This document shows, piece by piece, positions 16,414 through 24,269 of a DNA stretch of 64,000 nucleotides; position 1 is the first letter of the stretch, and each line of letters begins with the position of its first letter. The notes under the pieces are model-generated. The model saw only the letters and a list, made by a program, of their open reading frames with translations, was not told where the DNA came from and made no database searches. Location: NCBI RefSeq assembly GCF_003583985.1, contig NZ_QXML01000004.1, positions 248,001 through 312,000 on the forward strand, in the 5' to 3' direction. This DNA comes from Algoriphagus lacus (GTDB lineage: Bacteria; Bacteroidota; Bacteroidia; Cytophagales; Cyclobacteriaceae). The position numbers were made by a program, and so were the translations under genes.

Positions 16414-17901
16414 ATGCAATTCAGATCTTTTTCAATCACACTTTTTTTACTCTGCTGGATATCTTTCTCCTGCAGTAAATCTCCCGAAGTCACTTTTAAC
16501 CCTTCTTCCAACGAACAATACAGACCTGACTATCATTTTACCCCTGCCAAAGGCTGGATGAACGATCCAAATGGGATGTTTTATCTCGATGGAGAATATC
16601 ATTTGTTCTTCCAGTATTTCCCCGACAGCACAATTTGGGGACCTATGCATTGGGGACATGCGATTTCCACTGACTTGGTGAATTGGGAAGAACTCCCAAT
16701 CGCACTTTATCCGGATAGTTTGGGATATATTTTTTCCGGTAGCGCAGTAGTAGATTCAGACAATACCTCAGGCTTGGGAACAGCTGAAAATCCACCAATC
16801 GTAGCAATTTTTACTTACCATGACATGGCTGGAGAAAAATCAGGTGCTGCTGATTTCCAAAGCCAAGGAATTGCTTTTTCATTGGACAAAGGCCGAAGCT
16901 GGACCAAATATGAGGGAAATCCTGTGCTTCCCAATCAGGGGGTGAGAGATTTCCGGGATCCAAAAGTCAGTCAAATCCAGCTATCCGACGGCAGCAAATC
17001 CTGGGTAATGACCTTGGCAGCACAAGACCGGGTACAATTCTACAAATCTCCTGATTTTAAAAACTGGAGTCTTTTGGGCGAGTTTGGACAGGGAATCGGC
17101 GCCCATGGAGGAGTTTGGGAGTGTCCTGATCTAATTTCACTCACAAGTCCCGCCGGTGAGCAAAAGTGGGTTTTGATCTCCAGTATCAATCCCGGAGGAC
17201 CACAAAAAGGCTCTGCCACCCAGTACTTTATCGGAGATTTCAAAGATGGGATATTCACCCCAGATGATACCATGATTCGCTGGCTGGACTACGGTCCCGA
17301 TAATTATGCCGGGGTCACTTGGGCAAATGTTCCAAAAGAACAAAACCGGACTTTGTTCATCGGATGGATGAGCAATTGGCTCTATTCCCAAGTGGTACCT
17401 ACCAAAACTTGGAGGTCAGCGATGACTTTATCAAGAGAGCTCAGCCTTTTTGATGTGGATGGCACATTACTGGTGAAATCAGCACCGGTCAAGGAACTGG
17501 AAACTTTGCGCAAAGAACCGATTGAGGTCAATGAACTATCCAATTTACCGGCTCAGGCTGTGGAAATTTTAGCTGAACTGGACGGCTCGGATTCTTTTTC
17601 ACTGACCATCTCAAATGAACTAGGCGAACTAATCAGCATCACCAAAGAATCAGGTTTGGTGTCTATCGACCGGTCAAAGGCAGGCAAATCCAATTTTCAG
17701 GAAGACTTTGCTGCCATGCATTCCGCACCGATGAGTTGGAAGGCCGAAGAAATCCGGATTTTCCTTGATGCAAGCTCAATAGAGCTTTTTGTCAACGGAG
17801 GCGAACTCGTCATGACTTCCTTGGTTTTTCCCAATTCTCCTTGGAAAAAAATTGAATTTCATCAAGGAATCAACGAGGGAGTGATTTATCAGCTTAACTA
17901 A
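16414..17901 (+). CDS. Glycoside hydrolase family 32 (levanase/invertase), lipoprotein
   Basis: This 495-residue lipoprotein has a lipobox at Cys20 (ISFSC). The GH32 five-bladed propeller carries the catalytic signatures: WMNDPNG with nucleophile Asp51, FRDPKV with the transition-state-stabilising Asp182, and WECPDL with acid/base Glu236. A C-terminal beta-sandwich (about 350-495) follows. It hydrolyses beta-fructosides such as sucrose, levan or inulin at the cell envelope. No SusC/SusD pair or fructokinase is adjacent. The choice between invertase and fructanase cannot be made from sequence. Confidence 0.93.
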   Translation: MQFRSFSITLFLLCWISFSCSKSPEVTFNPSSNEQYRPDYHFTPAKGWMNDPNGMFYLDGEYHLFFQYFPDSTIWGPMHWGHAISTDLVNWEELPIALYPDSLGYIFSGSAVVDSDNTSGLGTAENPPIVAIFTYHDMAGEKSGAADFQSQGIAFSLDKGRSWTKYEGNPVLPNQGVRDFRDPKVSQIQLSDGSKSWVMTLAAQDRVQFYKSPDFKNWSLLGEFGQGIGAHGGVWECPDLISLTSPAGEQKWVLISSINPGGPQKGSATQYFIGDFKDGIFTPDDTMIRWLDYGPDNYAGVTWANVPKEQNRTLFIGWMSNWLYSQVVPTKTWRSAMTLSRELSLFDVDGTLLVKSAPVKELETLRKEPIEVNELSNLPAQAVEILAELDGSDSFSLTISNELGELISITKESGLVSIDRSKAGKSNFQEDFAAMHSAPMSWKAEEIRIFLDASSIELFVNGGELVMTSLVFPNSPWKKIEFHQGINEGVIYQLN

Positions 17902-17971
17902 TTGAAATCAAATCCATTTATTTATTCTTGGCTTTTGGTTTACATTTGAAGATTAGCCTCCGTTCAATAAA

Positions 17972-18316
17972 ATGAAAAAACAAAAAATTGCACTCTTCCT
18001 TAGCCTCACTTGGCTGATTGGAATGATTGCTGTTTTTTCATTTCCACCAACCCTTGATGCTTCCACTGATTCATCGAATGAACAGTCAATAATCCAGAAG
18101 ATCTCCTCTCCGGAAATCCTTCTAAGGACTTCATCCGAATCTTTGGAGATTCCTCCTTTCAAAATTGACTGGCGGTTCAATGGCTTCCTTTATCCACCAT
18201 TTTCGGTTGAATATTTCACCGTTTATCCCATCTATTTATCGTCCTCGTTTTATGATCGATCGAATCCCCTATTCGATATTCTGATTACTTTTTTTCACTA
18301 TTTCCATACTTGGTAG
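17972..18316 (+). CDS. Small exported protein of unknown function
   Basis: This is a 114-residue frame starting MKKQKIALFLSLTWLIGMIAVFSF, a good signal peptide or membrane anchor. The C-terminal part is rich in Tyr, Phe and Pro (FLYPPFSVEYFTVYP) and ends in FFHYFHTW. No family is recognised. A -7-like TACATTTG lies at 17941-17948, 23 bases before the start. It is independent of the GH32 gene by a 70-base gap. It may be genuine, but codon usage and composition are unremarkable, so confidence is moderate. Confidence 0.5.
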   Translation: MKKQKIALFLSLTWLIGMIAVFSFPPTLDASTDSSNEQSIIQKISSPEILLRTSSESLEIPPFKIDWRFNGFLYPPFSVEYFTVYPIYLSSSFYDRSNPLFDILITFFHYFHTW

Positions 18317-18376
18317 AATGAGTTTTTGAGCCACTTAAAGCAAAAAAATTCTAATTCATATTTATCTACCTAAATC

Positions 18377-18871
18377 ATGTTTGAAATTGATTTCGCAACA
18401 CTTGCGGTGACAAGTGTTATTCTATTGGCTGTAATCGCCCCATTCATTTACTATTCCATCAAGTCCAAAAGAGCCAAGGCTGAGTTCTTTAAAAAATTCG
18501 AGCAATTCACTTCCGGGTTAAATTTAAGCCCTGACCTAAGGGAAGATTGGAGAAATCGGTATATCTTGGCTTTCGACAAAGCCAAAAACACCCTCATATA
18601 TTACCAATCCGGTGAAAATGAGGAAAAAAGAGAAATTCCACTGCAGGAAGTCAAGCGCGTTAATGTGAATGAAACCTACTTTGAGAATGATTCGGCTTCA
18701 GGAAACAGAAAAATATTAGATCAATTGGCGTTGCAAGTGCATTTTAAAAACCCCACAAAACAAGTATTGAATCTCGAGATTTACTCCAGTGAAAACTACT
18801 CGGACCTAGTGGGAGAAACTGTATTGGCAGCTAGGTGGGCTGAACTTATCAATCAACAATTAACCAAATAA
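18377..18871 (+). CDS. Membrane-anchored protein of unknown function
   Basis: This 164-residue protein has one N-terminal transmembrane helix (about residues 10-28, VTSVILLAVIAPFIYYSI) followed by a Lys-rich cytoplasmic segment. The soluble part (about 45-160) alternates strands and helices (RYILAFDKAKNTLIYYQ, LALQVHFKNPTKQVLNLEIY), resembling a PH-like fold. It has no catalytic motif. A hairpin terminator follows at once. No functional assignment is made. Confidence 0.75.
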   Translation: MFEIDFATLAVTSVILLAVIAPFIYYSIKSKRAKAEFFKKFEQFTSGLNLSPDLREDWRNRYILAFDKAKNTLIYYQSGENEEKREIPLQEVKRVNVNETYFENDSASGNRKILDQLALQVHFKNPTKQVLNLEIYSSENYSDLVGETVLAARWAELINQQLTK

Positions 18872-18873
18872 TT

Positions 18874-18910
18874 GATAGGGCTTTCCTCTTTTGGGGAGCC
18901 CTATCTGTAT
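18874..18910 (+). terminator. Hairpin terminator between the unknown gene and the NSS transporter
   Basis: GATAGGGC (18874-18881) pairs with GCCCTATC (18898-18905), extended by an imperfect TTTCC/GGGGA inner stem. The T-rich tail is weak (TGTATTTT), so termination may be partial; the NSS gene starts 20 bases beyond the hairpin. Confidence 0.6.
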
Positions 18911-18925
18911 TTTAAACCTTAATCT

Positions 18926-20581
18926 ATGAGTAATACTAAAGAATCCTGGGGATCGCGAGTCGGTTTGATTCTGGCCATGGCAGGCAATGCCGTAGGACTT
19001 GGAAACTTTCTAAGATTCCCTGTTCAGGCTGTACAAAACGGAGGAGGAGCTTTTATCCTACCCTATTTGATTTGTTTCCTTTTGATGGGGATACCCCTTC
19101 TTTTCATAGAATGGTCTGTGGGCCGTTATGGAGGTAAACTTGGCAATCACAGTACTCCATACATTCTGGATTCGATGAGTAAAAAGCCCTATTGGAAATA
19201 CATCGGGGTCTTTGGGATTTTCACCAACATCGCGGTGGTAGCCTATTATACTTACATCGAATCCTGGACATTCCTATATGTTTTTCACAGCATTTTCGGA
19301 ACATTTACCGGAATGGGAAAAGAGGAAATCAGTTCCTTTTTTGACAACTACGTCAATTTGACTAGTTCGGACTTGGGTATTCCATTGCTTCCTGTTGTAG
19401 TCTACATTTTAGTTTTGGCAATAAACGTTTATATACTATCCACAGGACTTGGAGGGATAGAAAAAGTCGCCAAAATAGGGATGCCATTATTGATCTTTTT
19501 TGGGATAGTGCTTGCTTACAGAGGTTGGACTATGGGAGCCGATTATGCTTCCGATGCATTCCCTGATGCCAATGCTTGGGATGGTATAAACTTCCTTTGG
19601 ACACCTCAATACAGCTCCTTGGCTGACCCTAAAGTCTGGTTAGCAGCAGCAGGTCAGATCTTCTTCACCTTGTCTGTGGGGATGGGCTCCATACAGTGCT
19701 ATGCATCCTACATGAGAGAAAATGAGGATATCGCGTTGAACTCAGTCACGGCCGGTTTCACCAACGAATTGGTGGAAGTGTTGTTGGGTAGTGCCATTGT
19801 TATTCCAATTGCCGCAGGTTTCCTTGGCTTGGATTGGGTATTGGAAAATGCAGGTTTCGGAATGGCCTTCCAGACCATGCCTTACCTCTTCCAGCAATGG
19901 GGCGCTGTCTTTGGAGTGGTAGCCGGAGTTTGCTGGTTTGGTTTGCTTTTCTTTGCAGGGATCACTTCTTCGCTTGCCATGGGTACACCTTGGATGGGAT
20001 TCATGCACGATGAATTTGGCTGGGGAAAAGTTAAAGGAGCGGTTTCCTTTGGGTTAATCGCATTGGCAATGGGACTTCCGACAGTTCTTTTTTACCAATA
20101 TGGCTACTTTGACGAGTATGACTATTGGGGAGGTACTGTCAGCTTGGTAATTTTTGCATTGTTGGAAACAATCCTTTTTGCCTGGGTATTCGGAATGGAA
20201 AAAGGTTGGGCTGAAATCACCCGAGGTGCGGACATCCGTATTCCTGGAGCTTACAAATGGATCATGAAGTATGTTACTCCTGTCCTACTTCTTTTGGTAT
20301 TCATCGGCGCACTGTTCACCCCAGAAGGGAACAACTGGGCCGGAGCTATTTCCGCATTGTTCGACGGTCAGCTTTATACTTTGGATCCTGGTTCTTTGAT
20401 TTCGAAGATTTCACACGGAGACATCAAAGCCCAAATGCTTCTGAATCCCGAAAATTCGGAATTCCTGGAAAAGAAAATGTTCTACTCCACCATTGCCAGA
20501 ACCCAGCTAATTTTGCTCTTTTTAGCAATAGCAGTAATCGTTTGGTATTCAAACAAAAAACGTCAATCAGCCTTATCATGA
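18926..20581 (+). CDS. Sodium-dependent NSS (SNF) family amino acid transporter
   Basis: This 551-residue multi-pass membrane protein begins with the NSS hallmark WGSRVGLILAMAGNAVGLGN, FLRFPVQAVQNGGGAF, in TM1, which forms the Na1/Na2 and substrate sites. At least eleven further hydrophobic segments follow. It couples sodium entry to uptake of an amino acid or related amine; the substrate cannot be told. Its stop codon overlaps the ATG of a 34-residue gene by four bases (ATGA), the arrangement known for MetP/MetS-type two-component NSS transporters. A terminator follows. Confidence 0.93.
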   Translation: MSNTKESWGSRVGLILAMAGNAVGLGNFLRFPVQAVQNGGGAFILPYLICFLLMGIPLLFIEWSVGRYGGKLGNHSTPYILDSMSKKPYWKYIGVFGIFTNIAVVAYYTYIESWTFLYVFHSIFGTFTGMGKEEISSFFDNYVNLTSSDLGIPLLPVVVYILVLAINVYILSTGLGGIEKVAKIGMPLLIFFGIVLAYRGWTMGADYASDAFPDANAWDGINFLWTPQYSSLADPKVWLAAAGQIFFTLSVGMGSIQCYASYMRENEDIALNSVTAGFTNELVEVLLGSAIVIPIAAGFLGLDWVLENAGFGMAFQTMPYLFQQWGAVFGVVAGVCWFGLLFFAGITSSLAMGTPWMGFMHDEFGWGKVKGAVSFGLIALAMGLPTVLFYQYGYFDEYDYWGGTVSLVIFALLETILFAWVFGMEKGWAEITRGADIRIPGAYKWIMKYVTPVLLLLVFIGALFTPEGNNWAGAISALFDGQLYTLDPGSLISKISHGDIKAQMLLNPENSEFLEKKMFYSTIARTQLILLFLAIAVIVWYSNKKRQSALS

Positions 20582-20682
20582 ACACCTCCGCATTGATTCT
20601 ATCCCTCGTGACCCAAGGTCTGATTTTGGGTGTTACGCTATACTGTTTCTATTTGGTGTTGAAAAAGCCAAAAACAGATTGA
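20578..20682 (+). CDS. MetS-like small subunit of the NSS transporter (34 residues)
   Basis: This tiny gene starts at the ATG at 20578 inside the stop of the NSS gene (ATGA overlap). The product is a single hydrophobic helix (SALILSLVTQGLILGVTLY) followed by a basic tail ending KKPKTD. It matches the size, position and topology of the MetS-type NSS small subunits described with MetP, where the small subunit is needed for transport. Coupling of translation by the overlap implies a stoichiometric partner. It is below usual gene-finder thresholds. Substrate preference remains unknown. Confidence 0.8.
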   Translation: MNTSALILSLVTQGLILGVTLYCFYLVLKKPKTD

Positions 20683-20700
20683 ATGATTTGAAAAAATTAG

Positions 20701-20730
20701 ACCTGCATTCGATAAGGATGCAGGTTTTTT
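20701..20730 (+). terminator. Terminator of the NSS operon
   Basis: ACCTGCAT (20701-20708) pairs with ATGCAGGT (20718-20725), followed by a run of Ts to 20730. It closes the two-gene transcript. Confidence 0.85.
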
Positions 20731-20809
20731 CATTTTATATAAGTGGGTTAAAAAGAATACAAAATCCCATTTTTTCGGTATTATAGATAATTATTTAAAC
20801 CACTTTTCT

Positions 20810-21034
20810 ATGAGCGAATCTACCCCTAAAGAGTATACCAACGGTGAAGTTGTCATCACATGGGAATCCGAAAAATGCATCCATTCAGGTAACTGTGTGA
20901 GAGGTTTGCCAACTGTTTTTTCTCCTAAGAAGCGGCCTTGGATAAATCCAGAAGGAGCAGAAACGGATCAGATCATTGCCCAAATAAAAAAATGCCCCTC
21001 GGGAGCCTTGGGTTATTATCATAAGGGGAAATAA
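20810..21034 (+). CDS. Divergent 4Fe-4S mono-cluster protein (YjdI family)
   Basis: This 74-residue protein has the Fer4_19/YjdI pattern: WESEKCIHSGNCVRGLP supplies Cys residues, and IKKCPSGALGY supplies the C-terminal CPSGA motif. Family members bind one iron-sulfur cluster. It lies 30 bases upstream of the KefF-like oxidoreductase, and the three genes through KefC are close enough to be one operon. It could deliver electrons to, or sense redox state for, the oxidoreductase/antiporter pair; that is inference. Confidence 0.88.
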   Translation: MSESTPKEYTNGEVVITWESEKCIHSGNCVRGLPTVFSPKKRPWINPEGAETDQIIAQIKKCPSGALGYYHKGK

Positions 21035-21064
21035 GAGTACTACCCAAAAGAACCCATTCTGAAT

Positions 21065-21631
21065 ATGCGGAAAATACTGGTGCTCTTTGCTCATCCAAAA
21101 TACGAGCACTCCGATGCCAACTTTGCTTTGATCCAGGCAATCAAAGACTTGGAGCATGTTGAAGTACGTGATTTATACGAGCTCTACCCTGATTTCAACA
21201 TCAATGTTCAAGTCGAGCAGGAAATACTCTTTGAATATGAAGTAGTCATCTGGCATCATCCGATCTATTGGTATTCTTGCCCTCCATTATTGAAGCAATG
21301 GATTGACCTGGTCTTGGAATATGGCTGGGCCTATGGGCCCAGTGGAATTTTTCTAAAAAACAAGTATGTCCTAAATGCGGTGACTTCTGGAGGTTCCCAG
21401 GAAATCTATTCACACCAAGGAAGAAACCGATACACAATGGAGGAATTTCTGAGACCTTTTGAAGCCACGGCCTATTTGTGCAATATGAGGTATTTGCCTC
21501 ATTTTCATGTTGGGGGAACCCACCTGATCACAAAAGAAGAACTCGAGGACAAAGCAAAGGAATATCAAAATCTGATTTTGACTCTTCGAGATGCCGATCA
21601 AATCCCTATTCCTTTTATTCAAAAGCCCTGA
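21065..21631 (+). CDS. NAD(P)H oxidoreductase, KefF/KefG-like
   Basis: This 188-residue flavodoxin-fold protein starts with KILVLFAHPKYEHSDANFAL, the FMN-binding loop of the NQO1/KefF/MdaB family, and contains VIWHHPIYWYSCPPLLKQWIDLVLEYGWAYGP-like signature segments (residues about 60-95). KefF and KefG bind the cytosolic face of KefC/KefB antiporters and stimulate them. Only three bases separate it from the kefC-like gene, which supports that partnership. Confidence 0.88.
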   Translation: MRKILVLFAHPKYEHSDANFALIQAIKDLEHVEVRDLYELYPDFNINVQVEQEILFEYEVVIWHHPIYWYSCPPLLKQWIDLVLEYGWAYGPSGIFLKNKYVLNAVTSGGSQEIYSHQGRNRYTMEEFLRPFEATAYLCNMRYLPHFHVGGTHLITKEELEDKAKEYQNLILTLRDADQIPIPFIQKP

Positions 21632-21634
21632 ACC

Positions 21635-23506
21635 ATGGACGGTTTCCTTTTTAATGCGATCATATACATTCTGGCAGCGATTGTTTGTGTTCCAATTGCC
21701 AAAAAGCTGGGAATGGGCTCAGTGCTGGGCTATCTAATTGCAGGAATTCTGGTTGGTCCATATGGCTTTGGGTTTATCAAGGATGAAACCCAGGGCCAGG
21801 ATATTATGCACAGCACAGAGTTTGGGGTGGTGATGATGCTTTTTTTGATTGGTCTTGAACTAGAGCCAAAAAACCTGTGGAAAATGCGAGACCTGATTCT
21901 AAAGGTGGGATTAACGCAGGTTTTGGTCACAGCTGGCTTAATTTTCGGTTTTGGTCTTGCCTTGGGCGTGGATTGGCGAATTAGCCTTGCAGCTGGATTT
22001 TCCATGGCTTTATCTTCTACAGCAATCGTCCTCCAGTCGCTCAAAGAGAAGAATCAACTGGATAGTCCTTCAGGGAAAATGTCCTTTGGGGTCTTATTGA
22101 TGCAGGACATTGCAGTGATTCCGATTTTGGCCATATTACCACTCCTGGCTGTGGCTGTTCCTGCCACTTCAGGTGAGTCCCATGGAGGATTGCTTGAGCA
22201 CCAACCCGGTTGGATGCAAACCCTGATGATTTTCGGAGCAATTGGTCTGGTGGTTTTTTTGGGCAGATTTGGCTTTGGTCCCCTGCTAAACTGGGTTTCC
22301 AAGACCAAACTCAGAGAGCTTTTTACCGCTTCAGCATTACTGATTGTGGTGGGAATTGCTTTTTTGATGGAGTTGGTAGGACTCAGTCCTGCTTTGGGAA
22401 CTTTTCTGGCCGGGGTGATTCTGGCCAACTCTCCATACAAACATGCCTTGGAATCTGACCTTGACCCGTTCAAGGGGCTGTTGCTAGGTTTGTTTTTTAT
22501 GGCTGTCGGTGCAACAATCAACTTCAACCTGATTTTCTCTGATGTAGGTACCGTCCTTTCACTCACTTTGGGGGTGATGATAATCAAGTCCTTGGTCCTG
22601 ACCGGGATTGGCTACGCTAAAAAACTCAGCCTCAGTGAAAATCTTGGATTTTCCATCGGGCTAGCGCAGGTTTCGGAGTTTTCATTTGTGACCTATGCTT
22701 TTGCTCTTCAATTGGGCATTTTTGCTACGTCGACTTCTGATTTACTGATGGCGATTACAGCTTTGAGCATGACTTTTACCCCAATTCTAAGCTTGGGCCT
22801 AGACAAATTGATTCTGCCGGTTTTGGAAAAACGGAATGAGAAACCAAAACGTGAGGCGGATTCCATTGAGGGGAAAAACAAAGTAATTCTGGTAGGATTT
22901 TCTCATTTCGGCTCTACTATGGGTAGATTTCTACGCGCCAACGGTGTGGAGGCCACGGTAATGGACTATAATCCTGATCAGGTAGATCTGCTGCGCAAAA
23001 TGGGTTTCAAGGTTTATTTTGGAGATGCTACCCGATTGGATCTTCTTCATGCAGCAGGAGCTGAAACTGCAAAAATTCTCATCTCTGCCATCAACTCCAC
23101 TGAGACCAACAAAAAGCTGTTTGAACTTTGCCGTGAGCATTTCCCGAATTTGGAGGTAATGATCCGGGCCAAAAACCGCTACGAAGCGTTTGAATTAATG
23201 GAATTGGGAGTTGAAAATATCTATCGGGAACATTTGGACACCTCTATCCGAATGGGACAGGAGGCTTTGGAAAAGCTTGGCTTCCGTGCATACACGGTTC
23301 AAAGGTTGGCAGCTCAGTTTAGAAAATACGATGAAGACTCACTAAAAATCCTCGCTCAGTACAAAAACAACCAAAGTGAATATATTTCCCGGGTCCGCAA
23401 ACAAATCGAAATTCAGGAAACCTTGCTGTCGGGTGAACTATCCCGGAAATTTTCCCTCAACGACCATGCATGGGACAGCGATCAGATGAAGGAACCCAAG
23501 AACTGA
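21635..23506 (+). CDS. kefC: Cation:proton antiporter, KefB/KefC type (CPA2)
   Basis: This 623-residue membrane protein has a CPA2 antiporter domain with about 12 helices in residues 1-395 and a RCK/TrkA-N nucleotide-binding domain (about 412-535) with VILVGFSHFGSTMGRFLRANG, then DYNPDQVDLLRK and FGDATRLDLL. A C-terminal extension has KIEIQE-type helices. It exchanges K+ (or Na+) for protons and in the Kef family is gated by glutathione adducts. It is the third gene of the YjdI-KefF-KefC cluster. Glutathione use by this organism is not shown here. Confidence 0.9.
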   Translation: MDGFLFNAIIYILAAIVCVPIAKKLGMGSVLGYLIAGILVGPYGFGFIKDETQGQDIMHSTEFGVVMMLFLIGLELEPKNLWKMRDLILKVGLTQVLVTAGLIFGFGLALGVDWRISLAAGFSMALSSTAIVLQSLKEKNQLDSPSGKMSFGVLLMQDIAVIPILAILPLLAVAVPATSGESHGGLLEHQPGWMQTLMIFGAIGLVVFLGRFGFGPLLNWVSKTKLRELFTASALLIVVGIAFLMELVGLSPALGTFLAGVILANSPYKHALESDLDPFKGLLLGLFFMAVGATINFNLIFSDVGTVLSLTLGVMIIKSLVLTGIGYAKKLSLSENLGFSIGLAQVSEFSFVTYAFALQLGIFATSTSDLLMAITALSMTFTPILSLGLDKLILPVLEKRNEKPKREADSIEGKNKVILVGFSHFGSTMGRFLRANGVEATVMDYNPDQVDLLRKMGFKVYFGDATRLDLLHAAGAETAKILISAINSTETNKKLFELCREHFPNLEVMIRAKNRYEAFELMELGVENIYREHLDTSIRMGQEALEKLGFRAYTVQRLAAQFRKYDEDSLKILAQYKNNQSEYISRVRKQIEIQETLLSGELSRKFSLNDHAWDSDQMKEPKN

Positions 23507-23546
23507 TTCCTTACCCAATCTTTTTTTTCGATTTTCATAACTTTCA

Positions 23547-23579
23547 TTTGGAATATTAAACACTGTTTAATTATTTTTG
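23547..23579 (+). promoter_or_regulatory. Promoter of tetR with operator in the spacer
   Basis: TTTG (23547-23550) and TATTTTTG (23572-23579) are separated by 21 bases. The 17-base palindrome at 23555-23571 fills the spacer, so a bound repressor would block polymerase. A start near 23586 leaves a short leader before the ATG at 23598. Confidence 0.65.
23555..23571. promoter_or_regulatory. TetR operator 1, perfect 17-base palindrome
   Basis: ATTAAACA-C-TGTTTAAT is a perfect inverted repeat located between the -33 and -7 elements of the tetR promoter. The same sequence with one changed arm base lies upstream of tolC at 24232-24248. Binding by the TetR protein encoded between the two sites is inferred. 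Confidence 0.7.
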
Positions 23580-23597
23580 ATCGATCAAAAAAATACA

Positions 23598-24215
23598 ATG
23601 GGAATCTCAGATCGAAAAGAACGGGAAAAAGAAGAGCTACGTGATCGGATTTTGATCGCCGCCAAGTCACTTTTTCTCGAGCGTGGAGTGGAAAAGACCT
23701 CCATTCGTAACATCGCAGACCGAATCGAGTACAGTCCCGGAATCATCTATCACTACTTCAAAGACAAAAACGAGATTTTTCACGCATTACACCAAGGCGG
23801 CTTTATCCAATTAATGGAGAAAATGCAGGTTTTGAATTCGGTAAGGAATCCTATGGAACGGCTGAAAGCTATGGGAAGTATTTATGTAAGATTTGCTATG
23901 GAAAACCCTGACATGTATGATCTTATGTTTATCAAAGAGGCTCCAATCGATCATGTTTTCAATTCAAAGGATGATCAATGGAAGGAAGGCGGAGGCACGT
24001 TCAATTTTCTTCGTAAAACAATCGAAGATTGTATTGCAGCTGGATATTTCAAAGGGCATGATAGCGAGGCTCTTTCTTACATGATCTGGTCAACTGTGCA
24101 TGGGATGGTTTCACTTTCCATTAGAAGGCGATGCGAAGTGGTACTTCCGGACCGACAGGATAGCATAGTGGTAGATGGCTTGGAGGAATTTTACAAAATT
24201 CTCGATCGGCTCTAA
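23598..24215 (+). CDS. TetR family transcriptional repressor of the efflux operon
   Basis: I choose ATG 23598 (205 residues); the TTG at 23577 lies inside the -7 box. The N-terminal helix-turn-helix (residues about 15-60) reads ILIAAKSLFLERGVEKTSIRNIADRIEYSPGIIYHYF in register with TetR regulators. The C-terminal ligand domain is alpha-helical. It lies directly upstream of a tolC-adaptor-RND operon, and the two 17-base palindromes flank the gene, so it probably represses both itself and the pump. The ligand is unknown. Confidence 0.9.
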   Translation: MGISDRKEREKEELRDRILIAAKSLFLERGVEKTSIRNIADRIEYSPGIIYHYFKDKNEIFHALHQGGFIQLMEKMQVLNSVRNPMERLKAMGSIYVRFAMENPDMYDLMFIKEAPIDHVFNSKDDQWKEGGGTFNFLRKTIEDCIAAGYFKGHDSEALSYMIWSTVHGMVSLSIRRRCEVVLPDRQDSIVVDGLEEFYKILDRL

Positions 24216-24231
24216 AAAAATTTTCCCAAAC

Positions 24232-24248
24232 ATTAAACAGTGTTTATT
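24232..24248. promoter_or_regulatory. TetR operator 2 upstream of tolC
   Basis: ATTAAACA-G-TGTTTATT differs from operator 1 only at the centre and one arm base. It lies between the tetR stop (24215) and the tolC start (24270), consistent with repression of the efflux genes. A promoter for tolC is not obvious around it. Confidence 0.65.
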
Positions 24249-24269
24249 AAATACACATCGAATAATCAA

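Noticed and set aside
16280..16561. 93-codon frame upstream of and overlapping the GH32 gene
   Set aside because: It overlaps the signal peptide region of a strongly supported gene and has no family signature.
22054..22587. 177-codon antisense frame across the Kef antiporter
   Set aside because: It is the complement of a well-supported membrane protein and shows no independent features.
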